DNA of 64,000 bases, taken from assembly GCA_019155185.1 (NCBI GenBank), contig CM032806.1:15922580-15986579 (forward strand), given 5' to 3'. Positions 1 to 14,520 of the stretch are shown one piece after another. The stretch comes from Beaufortia kweichowensis. Its lineage: Eukaryota > Chordata > Actinopteri > Cypriniformes > Gastromyzontidae. The first letter of the stretch is position 1, and every line of letters starts with the position of its first letter. Under the pieces are notes generated by a model. That model was not told the origin of the DNA, did not search any database, and saw nothing but the letters and a program-made list of their open reading frames with translations. A program made the translations under genes and the position numbers.

Positions 1-2399
<2,399 letters not shown>

Positions 2400-3427
2400 G
2401 CCTCTCTTAAGTCATTACTCTTCAGTGTGCTACCTGGCTGGACTCAGGTCATGAACTTTAGGAGATAATGCTTTGCCACATAGCACACTACAGAGTGGAA
2501 GCGCCTGGCATGGAGATTGTGTGTTGATACAGCTGGAGAAAAACTCACCGGTCACTTACGGACCCCCTTTGTCTGCTATTGTTGTAAAGCTATAGGGCAC
2601 TTGAGCAAAGAGTGAGGCGTATGCATTTGTGAAGACTTTTTCAGATTTCCACCATTTGTCATTGGTAGTAGAGAAAACCTAAAAGAAGTGACTGTAGTTA
2701 CAGCACAGATTGTGGGATGTTTTCAGTTTTTTTCTACTGGAGATAAACAAGGACGTTTGTTTTGTTGCTCAGACCAATGCATTTCACAAAACCATTTGCC
2801 CAAATGAATTTTTACAAACTGACAGCCTTTCTTGTAAATACAGCTAGAAATGTATAAATATGAATATATATTTACACTCTACCCTTATTTTTATTACACT
2901 ATTGAATCATGTTGCTTTTTTGTACCAGGATGCGTATATGTAGAACATTTTGAAGTGTAGCTTTTTTGAAAGGGACGTCAAAGCGTCCACAGGAATTGTA
3001 GATGAAATCATGCGATTAAGAGCTGATATATGTCCGGTTTGGTTTCTGATGTTGTCTGTATTGTTTGTGCAACCTGGCAGAAGTGGCTCAAAACTGCTGC
3101 TATCTCAGACGGTACAACATCCCAGTTAAAATATCATAAAATATCTATATATAGCTAGTTTACTTTTTATGGTTGTTCTCTGGTTGTATTAAACGCTTCA
3201 TTGCTCTTTATGATACTCTCTTTGATGATCATAGGAAAAAAAATACATTCCAGATGAACGCAAATGTGTATCACCCAAGAAAATGAGAATACTATAAAGA
3301 TTTCCATTTAATGTAATGAAATGTATATACGGTAAAAGCGATGGTGCCTCTGTCACAATGGGAAAGACTTGCACATCATTTGTTACACCAGAAGGATTAC
3401 ATCCAATAAAATGCTGTTGATAAACAC
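2400..3427 (+). other. fgfr1: fgfr1 3' untranslated region with poly(A) signal
   Basis: AT-rich non-coding sequence follows the fgfr1 stop codon. The first AATAAA in a plausible cleavage context is at 3405-3410 (ATCCAATAAAATG). The 3' end is inferred to lie about 15-20 bases beyond it. The exact end cannot be fixed without transcript data. Confidence 0.6.
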
Positions 3428-4307
3428 CCTGAAAACTTCATAAACAACCTTGTAAATATCTTGCTGACGAGTTTACAACATAAATTGAGTTTACAGCGAA
3501 ATCGACTCTCTCATTTAGCGTAGGTTAGTAGCAGCGATGAAATATTATAATGCGTAGCATACAGCATAAATGCCAGCTCCCGCTGAAAGCCGAGAGTGAC
3601 CATTAATACTTTATTTATAGTGCTGTGAATGACCCTTCTTAGTAAGGTCCAAAGCTACAAATGCATCAGACGGAAGGCACTGTTACTAATGGTGACTGAC
3701 TCCAAGCCAATGGCTGATGCATCATTTCCGCAACACATAGGCTTAATGCTGCCAAATGAACCTTTCTGGCCAGTACCAGCTCACGCTCCTGCTGCCAAGA
3801 CAAGAACCGGGCTTGATTTATATGGTTAAAGACTATGGTTGAAGGTTACTTGGTTTACAGCAGTTTAAATTTATTGCCATTTGTCTTAATATGAGTGTAC
3901 AATATGTTTATAGGACACTTGCTGTAAATTTTAATTTGCGGTACATTATGTTCTAAGAGAGGAGTGGACTACTGAAACACACTTGTTTATTTGTTTTCTA
4001 AAACGCATGCATTATCATTTGTAATTGTTGCATTGCAGTTTAGTCAACACCAAATTTACAGCTCAAATTCATCAATAAATGTACCAGCTTTTACTTTTTT
4101 TGTGAGCTCTCATGTTTGATTTTATTTTGTGTTGTCCGGTTTCAAATGGAATGACCAAGAGGATATTAAAACAGCTTTTACCCATGCAGGTATGTGTGAA
4201 TGGTGGACGTTTGTAGTTAAAAAAATCAAGTTTTTTGGCTTTAAGTATACAGTAAAAATGTTTATGCCAAAAAAAGCATTTATGCCAGTATATATATCTA
4301 GTCAGTA
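3428..4307. other. Intergenic, no gene seen
   Basis: AT-rich sequence downstream of fgfr1. Short open frames here lack splice context and any recognisable motif. Confidence 0.6.
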
Positions 4308-4592
4308 TATCTATAAACTATATGTAAACTATAATATCTACATATGTCAGCCTATGCGTCAGTGCATCTATAAACTATATGTAAACTATAATATCTACAT
4401 ATGTCAGCCTATGCGTCAGTGTATCTATAAACTATATGTAAACTATAATATCTACATATGTCAGCCTATGCGTCAGTGTATCTATAAACTATATGTAAAC
4501 TATAATATCTACATATGTCAGCCTATGCGTCAGTGTATCTATAAACTATATGTAAACTTTAATATCTACATATGTCAGCCTATGCGTCAGTG
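4308..4592. repeat. 57-bp tandem repeat, five copies
   Basis: Five near-identical head-to-tail 57-bp units begin TATCTATAAACTATATG and end GCGTCAGTG. 57 is a multiple of 3, so the array stays open in one frame and creates a spurious ORF with a 19-residue repeat. A degraded partial unit resumes at 4844-4893, on the far side of the MITE at 4593-4843. Confidence 0.95.
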
Positions 4593-4843
4593 TGTGACCC
4601 TGCCTGTGAAAACCCTAAAGTCAATTTTTGGTAATTTACTGTTTTCTACATAAAATCATCATACATAATGTACACAAGAACATTCTGTGAAAATATAACC
4701 TTAATATCTTTAATATTGACTGAGTAATGACATATCAAAGATTGAACTCCAAGTATTATTTATAGGTAAAATCAAACTTTGATGCTTGTTATCTCATAAA
4801 TTGATTTTGAGACTTTAGCCTGGTTTTTACAGACAGGGTCACA
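4593..4843. mobile_element. Non-autonomous MITE with TGTGACCCTG termini
   Basis: The element begins TGTGACCCTGCCTGTGAAAA and ends in an imperfect inverted copy (TTTTTACAGACAGGGTCACA). It has no coding capacity. Related copies lie at 55517-55729 and about 57615-57863. It interrupts the 57-bp array, because array-like sequence resumes directly after its right end. The superfamily is not certain. Confidence 0.8.
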
Positions 4844-4893
4844 TATATAAACTATAATATCTATATGTAAGCATATATGTCAGTATTTCCATA

Positions 4894-5892
4894 GACTACT
4901 CCCAAAACAGAATTCTAAAATTCCCTCTACACTCTTGTTTGTGTGGATAAGAGAAGTAGGTCAGTAAGTAATGGTAGATAGAAAATTGGAAGATGTTTAG
5001 TGAATTGTGTTCTCTGATGGTGCAGAGTGTTAACAATATCAGCTAAATTTCAGTCTTGAACACACCAAATTGACAGAAATTCAATTTGAGTCATGTACTT
5101 TCAATCGTTACACAGTGTGCAAATACACAGCGTTGGGCCCAAACTATTACAAGCCAAGAAAAGTAATAATCTCAGTTGATATATACATATAATAAACATT
5201 TTATGTTTGATAAACTTGATAAAATACAGATATAACAAGCTCTGTTTGTGAAAACTGTTAAAAATCTTTATATCTCATCTGATTAGATTTGTTGTACAGG
5301 ATTTCAATTATGTGGCTTTGATCTCAACATGTGTCCTACATCTGTTTCCCATCATTTAGTCATTACAACACGTCACATAACCAATGCTGTTCATATTCAT
5401 AACGTTAGCAAACCATGAGGTCGTCTGAAGACAAATATGTAACCACCTCTTCTTTATTTATCCCCATCAAGAACATGCCAAGATGTTGATATCTGTAGGG
5501 TCTCTGATATCTTTACTATGGAGATAAAATAACTATTTAGGGGTCTCTAATCTTTAAAGACACGTGCTTTTACAAAGACATTTGCTTTCCTTTGAAAGAA
5601 AGCATTGTTAAAGTTTATTCTTAGTTGCTATTCCATTGCAGATTTCTTTTTTCAGTAAATTAAATGTACCACTCTTTTATGGAATAGATGAGAAGTAATG
5701 AAGCTCATAGTGAAACAAAGCTTGTGTCATGTTGAGTTGTTAATAACTGGTTTGTAGTGCTGTTTTCAGAATTGTCACATCCATAACAGTCACTATTCCT
5801 CATAAATGGACACATGAAAATTAAAATAAAATAACTATTTGATGTTCTTTAAAGAGTCATCTCTTCTCCATGGTATTATTGTGTCTAATTTG
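4894..5892. other. Intergenic, no gene seen
   Basis: AT-rich sequence with no coding exon, RNA gene or clear repeat that I could recognise. Confidence 0.5.
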
Positions 5893-6661
5893 TAGGGCTG
5901 TCCCCGACTAAAGATTTTCCTAATCGAATAGCAGTTCTTCATTTAAGGAATTAGTCGAATAATCGCACGTTCATATTAATGCAACTAATGCATGTTAAAA
6001 ACATCATTGTGATTTAACTGGAGCCCGTGTGTTTTTCCTTCCCATTACACAGACTTATAATACTGTTATAATATAACCATAGATAAAAAATAGTTATTTA
6101 TTAAGATAAAGAACTTAGAAAAATGTTTGTTGTATGTTTAGTCCGCTGTAGCGCAAAGGACTTTAGGACCCAGGGGAATCCCTGGGCGGAGTGGCGCACT
6201 GTAAGAGAAGGTTTGTGAATAAATGAGACTTCTTGAAATAAAACCATGGAAAACAGTACTTGAACAAAGTGTTCAGTACGTTGTTAGATGAACATATAAC
6301 ATGTAACACCGGGGACCACATGAATGATTTGAGTGTTTATAATCTTACTTGTGCGTCAGCTGTCACCATAAAAAAATCTGATACGTACAGCACACGTGCA
6401 GTGTGTTACCGCAGCCTAACCAACTGCAAATCATAGATTTATCACTCACCTTAAAGACAGCACAGCGCATCTACATGTAATATAATGAACCACACACACC
6501 AGATGTGGCCCGCGTGTAAACTATGATTTAAAATAAGTCGTAAACTTTTAAAGCGCATACTGACTGCGTGACGTCACACAAGCTTTTTTACACAATAAAA
6601 TGATTCCACCAAGTCTTTTCTTATCGACTAACCTTCAGTCGACTATTTGGGTTCAGCCCTA
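5893..6661. mobile_element. hAT-type non-autonomous element, 769 bp
   Basis: Termini are TAGGGCTG and its exact inverted copy CAGCCCTA, with looser inverted similarity further in (CCCCGACTAAAG and CGACTATTTGGG). It is flanked by an 8-bp target duplication, CTAATTTG at 5885-5892 and CTAATTTA at 6662-6669 (7 of 8 match). An 8-bp duplication is the hAT signature. No transposase frame remains. Confidence 0.85.
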
Positions 6662-6669
6662 CTAATTTA

Positions 6670-8106
6670 TGTATTTTAATTTACAGAAATCCTACAAAGT
6701 ATGTTGCCTCTTAAAAACATTCTTTCTTGTCACATCCATAACGGAAGTATATTTAATTTTTTTAAATAGATAACTCATGTAGAGACTGATATTTTTGTGA
6801 TTTCAACAGAAGTTTAGTAAAATATAAACAGACGTTTTAATAAATACATTCTGTGAGAATTTATATTTAGAGTTTTGATTTAAAATGTCACATCAATAAT
6901 GATGGAATTGCACATTTTTTAAAGCCTTGGTGATCCTCTAAAAGAAATTCAGTTATCATTTTGTTTTAAATCGTACATTTTTATATGGGAGTGTGTGATT
7001 ACAGCGCTCACTGTCTGACAGATGCAGAACTATTTGACCCTTATCCAAAGGTGGAGCCTTTTACGGGTCAACGACCCCTTGACAAAGTGTGTGTGTGTGT
7101 GTGTGTTTATGTCTGTACCGCTGACTGGAGCCCATATAGACCCGAATCACTGGGGTAGAAATGACATAGAGGGCAATCAGGTGCCTCGAAAGATCAATCA
7201 ATCTTTAGTCCTGTATTGTTTGTTATTTCCTGTATCCGCAATTCATTCAAATAACCAGCTGTGAGAAAAAAGAGAAAGCTACATAAACAATAGAACCAAC
7301 AAAATAATTGATCAAATGATTAAAGATGTTTGCATTTTGTATGTGACAGGTACGTTTAGTTATGTAAATTAACAGAAAACCTTTAGGAATAGATATCTGA
7401 ATATTGCCAAGTTAAAAAGATACATTTTCTTGTTTTACTAAGTCGGAAACAGTACAAATGCAATATGAAACTGTGATTCACTATTAGACATTTGACGTTC
7501 AGATAAGTGATCTTCACAACAATTGCATCTTGAAAAAACAAAAACTTTGAACTCTCTTTTATGTTTTCTTATTACACACTGAATTAGATTGATAAGTAAA
7601 ATCCAATCGTTCATTTTAAAATATCCAATAAAAGAACAATATACAAAGTAGTTTAAAAGATGTTAACAATAATCAGGGAATATTTAGAGGACTTTTTTGA
7701 ATGAATGTACTAAACAATGGATTGTGCTGGACAACTCCCCCCTATAATGCACCTGTTTCCCTGAGGCTGTGCTTTGCTTTACTCGCTGCAGATCAGATTT
7801 CTGACACAGGTTGGAGGAAATACACTCACATGCATTAGGTGGGGCTGAATCATCTCGGCCTGTCAGCTTGTTCTACAGCATTAGCCCTCCGGCTAAACTT
7901 ATACTTCTTGTCTGAACAGACACAGTGATATGTGGCAGAGAAAAGGCGTATCGTTTTTCATTTAGAAATGTCTGGCTTCATTTTTTAATCTTAGATAAAA
8001 TAATAATGTAGGCCATTACCATGATCCTGTGACAATGGCCTTTTTATTTCTTAATTCAAGCAACAAAATGAATTGCTAATGTAATGTAGTTCCTAACACA
8101 GTTAAA
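6670..8106. other. Intergenic, no gene seen; short GT microsatellite
   Basis: The only recognisable item is a short (GT)n run near 7086-7105. The open frame over it (7022-7264) has no domain signature or splice context. Confidence 0.5.
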
Positions 8107-8400
8107 AGTATAGTTCACCCTAAAATAAACATTCCGTCATTATTTATTTACCCTTATTTCATTCAAACCCTGTTTGTGTATTTTTCTTTTTCTCTCTGTG
8201 GACAAACTCAGTGAATTGAAGTCTGAGACTGAAGTCTTTCTGAAAAGGTAAGCTCCAAAAACCACCACCAAAGTTATCCATGTAACTATGCTACAAGTCT
8301 TTAAAATCCAAAGAACTGTTTCCTTAACTTCTGGAGAGTACTTGGCACTGTAAAAATATTGACATGCAAGAATAAATAGCAATCCTCTGACTTCATCTTT
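8107..8400. repeat. Dispersed fish repeat (AGTTCACCC family)
   Basis: It starts AAAGTATAGTTCACCCTAAAA and continues with CGTCATTATTTATTTACCC and a TTCAAACCCTGT segment. This matches a very common cyprinid interspersed repeat that I recognise by eye. A second copy is near 47985-48300. The antisense open frame inside it is not a gene. Confidence 0.6.
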
Positions 8401-8694
8401 TACTTCAATCATAATAAGAGAGATGAGACTAAAGAAGGGCAGGATAGGTTACTTCAATCTGAGTCTGGTTTGTGTAATAAAGGAAGAAATGACTAAGTAG
8501 ACTGATGTCTTCCTGAATCTCTCTAATCATATCACTGAACCTTAAAGCATATGTCTTTGTTTATAATTGAATTGGGTTTAGATTAAATTGCATGACAGCG
8601 CTCCTATTGTTTAACTTCAAAATGAGACACAATTCTTCCTCGCTGAAGCTGCAGGGTTGAACATACTGTCAATGAAATGTGTCATGAATCACTT

Positions 8695-8961
8695 TAGCAA
8701 TATTGCAAGATACAATCAAACACACTAACATAAAGAAACACATGTTGCCACCAGCAGACCTCACCACTGGTGTGTTGTAATTGTATGCAAAAATGAATAA
8801 CATGACAAGAAGGAGAGTAATTAGGCATGTAGTAGAAGATATAACTGCAATGGAGGTGATTTCAGTGAACTGAAGATAGACGACAGAGCGTGTCTTACAT
8901 GTCGTGCTGCCCTCATCAGACCATTCACTCTCTGCACATGGATAACAGGTATAGTGGTCTC
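8695..8961 (-). pseudogene. Truncated V2R/OlfC receptor 7TM exon
   Basis: The acceptor (ATTACAG, 3' G at 8962) is followed on the - strand by the start of a class C chemoreceptor last exon. It reads YTCYPCAESEWSDEG, then the first transmembrane segments and NTPVVRSAGGNMCF. This closely parallels the last exon of the larger V2R relic (27549-28459), with the same phase. Similarity stops after the second transmembrane segment (about 8695) and unrelated sequence follows, so five of seven helices and all upstream exons are missing. This is a gene fragment, not a functional receptor. Confidence 0.88.
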
Positions 8962-9098
8962 CTGTAATAAATTGATAGATAATATTTCATTATCCGCAGA
9001 GTAAAAGAGATGCAGCACTGATGAAGTGCCACATTTTTACGGTGATGGCATGAACTGGAAGAGCTAAAATATTAAGTTCCTATTGACCACTGCTTAAG

Positions 9099-9215
9099 GT
9101 CCTCTGCAGGGTCAAGGGGGGCTGGAGCCTATCCTAGCATCTCAGGTGACAGGAACACCCTGGACAGATAGTCACTCCATCGCAGGGCAAACACTCACAT
9201 ACACTGTCAATAGAT
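9099..9215. repeat. Dispersed LINE-tail-like fragment
   Basis: The segment GGCTGGAGCCTATCC ... ACACCCTGGACAGATAG ... CATCGCAGGGCAAACAC is a widespread fish interspersed sequence that I recognise by eye. I believe it is part of a non-LTR element 3' region. The family is not certain. Confidence 0.45.
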
Positions 9216-10030
9216 GCTTTTGCACCAGAGTAACATTTTTATATTTCTAATACAATTTGGCAGAAATATTCTCTTTTTGCTGTTTTTGTATCAGAAACTG
9301 GGAATGATTTCAATATCTTTCTAGGGACTACATTAGCTCCTGCTTCAGAGCACAAAAGTGTCTAACACTAACACTAACTACATCAGTAATCACTACTGAT
9401 GTAGTGATCTTTACACAGGGTACCAATTAATAGTATGCCTCACACAGGACACTAGAGGTGTTAGTGAGATTTGTTCTCACGTTAATTGAAGTGTGTGTGT
9501 GTGTCAGATGACCTCTCCCTCCTTTTACCTCGGGGCACCAGCTGAGGAATTCCACCTCAACAAACGTATGTAAAGTGGGGGGAGTAAATCACCTGGTTCA
9601 TCTAAAGGATTTTGTGAGATTCTTACTAACTTGTAGAGCCTTCTACTGTATTACCAACACAAGAACAACACAAATGTAATAAAAGAGGAATTATTAACAA
9701 AAGACATACAAGACTAACTAACAACACTATGTTAAATAATACTAAAAAGCTAAAGAATAGTAAGGTTGGGAAATTAAGTGTAAAGAATGAAAAAAATGCA
9801 GGTTACTGATATAGACATAAACTAAAATAAACTGAAAGAGTACACTAATGCCAAGGTCTCTGGAAAGAGGTTTGATAAGTGATATTTACATTAATTGGAG
9901 CAGTCCGATGGTGGTGACGTCTTCCACTGGTGAGGCTGGGCCTTGTTGCAGTGGAGAAGGCGTCTGAATCCATTCAACAGCCTTGAACACAAAACGCTGT
10001 AGGATGTTGATCTCCTGGAGCACCGAGAGG

Positions 10031-10150
10031 GTCCTGGTGATCTGGAACACGCAGATGAGGCCCTGAAGCTGGTGCTGAAGGTCCTTTACGATCTGGAACA
10101 CGCAGATGAAGGAACCTTAAAGTGAAACTTGCTCTCCTGGGCTTAACCTT
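10031..10150. repeat. Copy A of a 120-bp duplicated segment
   Basis: About 120 bp here is repeated in direct orientation at 10814-10932, with a long exact core (AAGGTCCTTTACGATCTGG and the bases after it). Inside the unit GATCTGGAACACGCAGATGA occurs twice, so the unit is itself built on a short internal repeat. Both copies also read open over parts of the - strand. I do not recognise a protein. Confidence 0.8.
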
Positions 10151-10813
10151 GTTATGTCCTCTGGATGTATATCTGCTGTGAATGTAGTGTTTTGGGGATT
10201 GTTTCCCTCCGGTGGATGTGTTCTTTGTTTCTCTTTTGCATGCAGTTGATTGGGCACCAAACGCTGCCCAAAGGATATTAGTAAAAGAGAAGTCATGCTG
10301 TGTAGGCTGACGGAAAGGTGCTTCACTCTCTCCTGATTCAGAATAACTCTTTGATGGAGCCTTACATGACCAAGTGTGGTTATGTTCACTCAAATTTGTG
10401 AATGCTTGATTGCCAGTATACAAGAGTGTAGAGTTTCCATCAGTAATGTACCTTGAATACCTTTAATTCCTCTTTGTCTTTTTTAATACCCTTTTATCTT
10501 GTGTGCATACTTCTCTTTTGTTTGTTATATTTTTTTAGGAAGCGGTAGGGAGAGGGTGCTATTTTCTGTAAACTCCTCTTTTGTCTATGTTTTTGTTAGT
10601 AAAGGAGAAAGGTTAGTTTATGTTGTTTATTTATTTTTCGTTTGATAGGTTATTTAAGTTTACCTGGGTAGTTAGAATGTTTTATTTTTTGTGCTGGCCT
10701 TGCCCTCTCCTGATGAAATGTTTCCTTTGTTACTTTTGTCTTTTGCAAAATGAAACAATATTATTTTGTAAAGTCTTGCATCTTTGTGCTTTTCTGGATC
10801 AGGGTTTATAACA

Positions 10814-10932
10814 GTCCTAGCGATCTGGAACGCACAGATGAGGCCCTGAAACTGGTGTAGAAGGTCCTTTACGATCTGGAACACGCAGATGAAGGAACCT
10901 TAAAGTGAAGGTTCCTCTCCTTGCTTAACCTT
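10814..10932. repeat. Copy B of the 120-bp duplicated segment
   Basis: Direct repeat of 10031-10150 with about a dozen substitutions and small indels. Flanks on both sides differ from copy A, so the duplicated block is sharply bounded. Confidence 0.8.
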
Positions 10933-11200
10933 GATGCCGAGGTGTGTTATTGCTTTTCTGGACAGCAGGCTCAGAACGTGGTTACTCTGTTTCAGCAGAG
11001 TCGGCGCCAGAGCACATCTACTGGAGGGGCATTGGGTCATCGGGGGGGGGGCACTGCCGTTTGAGAAATATTTTTACGCAGTGGCGACATCATAGTCCAA
11101 CACAGCAGAAATGCAATAAAAAAGAGAAACTATTATTATTATTATTTACTATTATTATTATTGTCATGCGGCGTTTGTAAAGAGAGACAAAACTCAAGGT

Positions 11201-12046
11201 TCATGTTTTAACTGGATCTTTTAATAATTGTGCAATTTCTTGCATCACTTCTCTCATCTGCCGTAGCTCATCTGCAACTCTGTTGACAGCGTTTATTGTG
11301 TCTCTCTGTAACTGCAGGACTGAAGGTGCACCGCTTTGAGCCGGACGCTGTGCATCTGAGAACCCCTCATCCTGAACCTCCTGATCACCCACAGCTTCAG
11401 ACTCCGGAAGGACTGGAAGACAAACAATTGGCAACATTTATCACCCCACACACTCAAATGTACAGCGTTAATGATTAAAAATCTGTTTAACCTTGCTCCT
11501 CTGTGGTTTCAGTCATGTCAGTGTCTCCCTCCTTTTCCGACACAATCCCACACATGCTGACCTCCCCAGTTATGGCAGCGATTTTGCTGTCCACTGGTTT
11601 GAGATCAACTGTACTTGACCCCCCACCAGTTGCAGCCACGCTCTGGCGGTGGGAGGACAGTTTTCTCTTTGCCTCCACCTTGAATGAATGAGAATCTATT
11701 TCACATATTTTACATACTGTAAGCACATGTAAATAAAACTTTTTGAAATGCAATATTGCTATTTATATATATAATAAAACACAAATTTAATATGTTGGTT
11801 AAAAAATTTGTATACCTTCAGGTTGGACCATTTTTTCTTTAATTCTGCAACTGTCCGTTCTGTCCCACTGACACAATTGACGGCAGCAGCAACACTTTAC
11901 CACTCGCACTACTTCTTTTTATTAGTGACCCCACTGCTGTGGCCACCAGATAACACCGTTTTCCGAGCCTCCACCTCCCCTACAAGTGTTTCAATCTCAG
12001 TGTCTGAGAAATTAAGTTTTTTTTGCTCTTTTCTCACCTGTCGCCA
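11201..12046 (-). pseudogene. Harbinger-type Myb/SANT accessory protein relic (NAIF1-like)
   Basis: Three exon-like blocks lie on the - strand. The first (12046 down to about 11809) starts MATGEK and contains TERTVAELKKKWSNLK, the end of a Myb/SANT-like DNA-binding domain. The second (about 11690-11488) has a lysine-rich stretch followed by ATGGGSSTVDLKPVDSKI and a G-V-S-M-C-G-I segment. The third (about 11437-11201) is a coiled-coil-like end, ELRQMREVMQEIAQLL. This order is typical of the Myb-like second protein of PIF/Harbinger transposons, from which vertebrate NAIF1 derives. The first block has a frame break near LNFSDTEIE and stop codons further in. It is therefore a dead copy. Confidence 0.7.
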
Positions 12047-12059
12047 TTATTCAAAGTAA

Positions 12060-12391
12060 CACAAATACACGTTTTCACTTTCTTCGATGAATTAATTGGC
12101 GGGTCGCATGCCAGTTTTCCAGGTATATATGGGATTCCAGTCTCATTTACATGCCGATCAGCAGTCATGAGGTGATTTGCATTGACTATTTATGGTTAAA
12201 AATGGGCGTGTACAGGGCGGGATATGAGGCTGGTTCACGTACGCACATCTGCGGGTGATCTGTGATTTATAAAGGGAACATTGCTTACAGGTGTGCGTAC
12301 GCGCGGTTTTATAAATTGGAATATTTTAGGCTTTTGGGCGCACGTAAACCTTTAGTAGGAATCCTACGCACAGTTTTATAAATGAGACCCC
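12060..12391 (-). mobile_element. Harbinger element terminal region
   Basis: The sequence ends TTTTATAAATGAGACCCC and contains several GCGTACG and TTTATAAA segments, a pattern I associate with fish Harbinger termini. It directly follows the Myb-like relic and probably forms one element with it. I did not find the matching left terminus, so the element is truncated there. Confidence 0.55.
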
Positions 12392-12548
12392 AGGTCCGTA
12401 TGCACATCCTCAGCTGAACCACTAACTCTAAAGGAAAACATTTTAACAGAAATGGCAGCAAGGTGATTTGGTGAGGAGAAAAAGCTGTTACCACAAAAAA
12501 TTTATTTCAGTGTATGAGCCAAATGTGTTATATTATAACCGTTTAGGG

Positions 12549-14520
12549 CAGGGGTCTCAAACTCAAATTGGCTGGGGGCCATTGCTGTGACTGACATCTC
12601 ATAGGAGGGCCATTTTAACATTCAAGCACAACAAGAAAGCGCAAAATTTTTTTGTTGCTGAGATGTTAGCTCACATTTCTTTTAAATTACATTTGTGTTA
12701 TACTTAACAAAACTGTAAACAACAGTGTCTGTGCTTTGATATATATATATTTTTATTTTTAACAGTTACCTACTTTATTTTAACTTAAGTAACTTATCAA
12801 AACTGTGCTGAACAAACAACCTTACACTGAACAAATGCAATCCATACATTTGCAAACTCTTCTATTTCTTGCCAGACACTTGGCAGCGCTTCTGCTCATA
12901 CAACTGAGCCACGTTTGCCCTGATGGAGTTCACAGTTGAAACCCTGAGTACAGCTTCAAGATGAGCGTCACTAAGCCTGGACCTGAACTTGCATTTATTG
13001 AAGTTCATAGTTGAGAAAATTTTCTCACACAGATATGTGCTTCCAAAAAGGCACATTAACCGACTGAACACTTTGACAGCTCTGGGAAGCATGGAGCTAA
13101 TTCTCTCAGAAACTGTGCAATCTTGTCTTCATTTCCCTGTGCCTCTCTGAATTTAGTTTTTAGCTCACTGTTGCACTGCAAGTCAATAAGTTCCATTTGC
13201 AACAAATTTGGGACACTCTCCACATCAGCTGAGAAGGGGTCTCCAAACAGCTGGAAAGTCAGAAAACGCTTATCAAATTCCTGAAGTATGTTTTCAACAG
13301 CAGAGGCATATTCATCACCATTAAATGCTATGCCCTCCTCAACAAGAGATCTGCATGTTGTGAAATGACTTTTCACAATCTCAGTTTTATGGAGAAGGCT
13401 TTCACAATTTCATACGCTGCTGTGATAAGCTGACCAGGGCCCTGGAGCTTCAGGTTAAGGATGTTCAGCTCCTGTGTAATGTCCACTAGGAATGCAAGGT
13501 CCATGACCCATTTGGGATCATCAAATTCAGGAACATCCATTCTTCCATCTTCCATGAATCTCTTCACCTCTGTTCTTAACTCAAAAAATCTCTTCAAGAC
13601 ATTTCCCCTGCTGAGCCAGCGCACCTCAGTAAAGTAAAGTACATCACCATATGTTGCCTCAATTTCTTCTAAAAAGGCACGAAACTGGCGGTGCTGTAAA
13701 CTCCTTGACCTGATGTAATTGATGCATTTTAGGACAACAGACATGACATGTTCATATTTCAAGCATTTGCTGCACAGTGCCTTTTAGTGTATAATGCAGT
13801 GCAGAACGACTGCTGGATCTGCATTTTCCTCTTCTAACTTTCTTTGCACCAGCGCTACCAGTCCATTTTTTTTACCTGTCATAGACGGGGCGCCATCGGT
13901 GGTAATGCCTACTAGTCTGTTCCACGGCAAACCAGCGCGTTCAATCGCGTCGCACAGCTGTTGAAAAATCTTTAGCTGTTGTACGGCCATGCATTGGACA
14001 CAAACTCAGCAATTCTTCCGTCACCTCAAGCTGGTCATTAATACCCCTGATGAAAATAGCTAGCTGAGCATTGTCAGTTTTGTCTGTGCTTTCGTCAAGC
14101 ACCACAGAGTATGCAGTGAAAACTCTAGCTTTCCCACGTAGCTGATCATAAATGTCACTCGATAATTCATTAATCCGCTCTGACACTGTATTTGCCCATA
14201 GAGAGAGATTGTTGAACATGTTCTTCTTTTCTGGAAATAGAATATCAGCGACCTTCAACATACAGTCTTTAATAAACTGCCCTTCAGTAAATGGCTTTCC
14301 TGCTTTAGCGATCATCTCACTCACCACATAACTCGCTTCAACTGCAGCATCTGCATCCTTTTTGGCTTTGTGGAAAAGACTTTGCTGGGACGTTAGCTCT
14401 CTCTGCAACTGGGTGGCTCATTTTTTTCTCTCGTCTTCCTGGTACTTCTCGTACTGTATTCCTTTAGAACACCAACTTTTTCTTTGCATATCAGACAGGT
14501 GGCATTTCCATTAAACTCCA
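12549..14520 (-). mobile_element. hAT (Charlie/ZBED-like) transposon with broken transposase
   Basis: The 3' terminus at 12549 (CAGGGGTCTCAAACTC) is the classic hAT-Charlie inverted-repeat start. The other terminus was not found, so the copy is truncated. Between about 14510 and 12862 the - strand encodes a transposase in at least five frame-shifted pieces. It has a BED-like finger remnant (ATCLICKEKVG), the first catalytic Asp (VVLDESTDKT), the second (GITTDGAPSM), an EVRWLSRG segment, and the C-terminal dimerisation region (YLCEKIFSTMNF). Databases often label such proteins GTF2IRD2-like or ZBED-like. Breaks lie near 13960, 13770, 13375 and 13080. Confidence 0.9.

Noticed and set aside
4129..4653. 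174-codon open frame with 19-residue repeats
   Set aside because: Produced by the 57-bp tandem array, whose period is a multiple of three; the unit is plain AT-rich repeat and enters a MITE.
8140..8412. 90-codon - strand frame with a hydrophobic stretch next to the V2R fragment
   Set aside because: It lies in a dispersed AGTTCACCC-family repeat and has no similarity to receptor helices.
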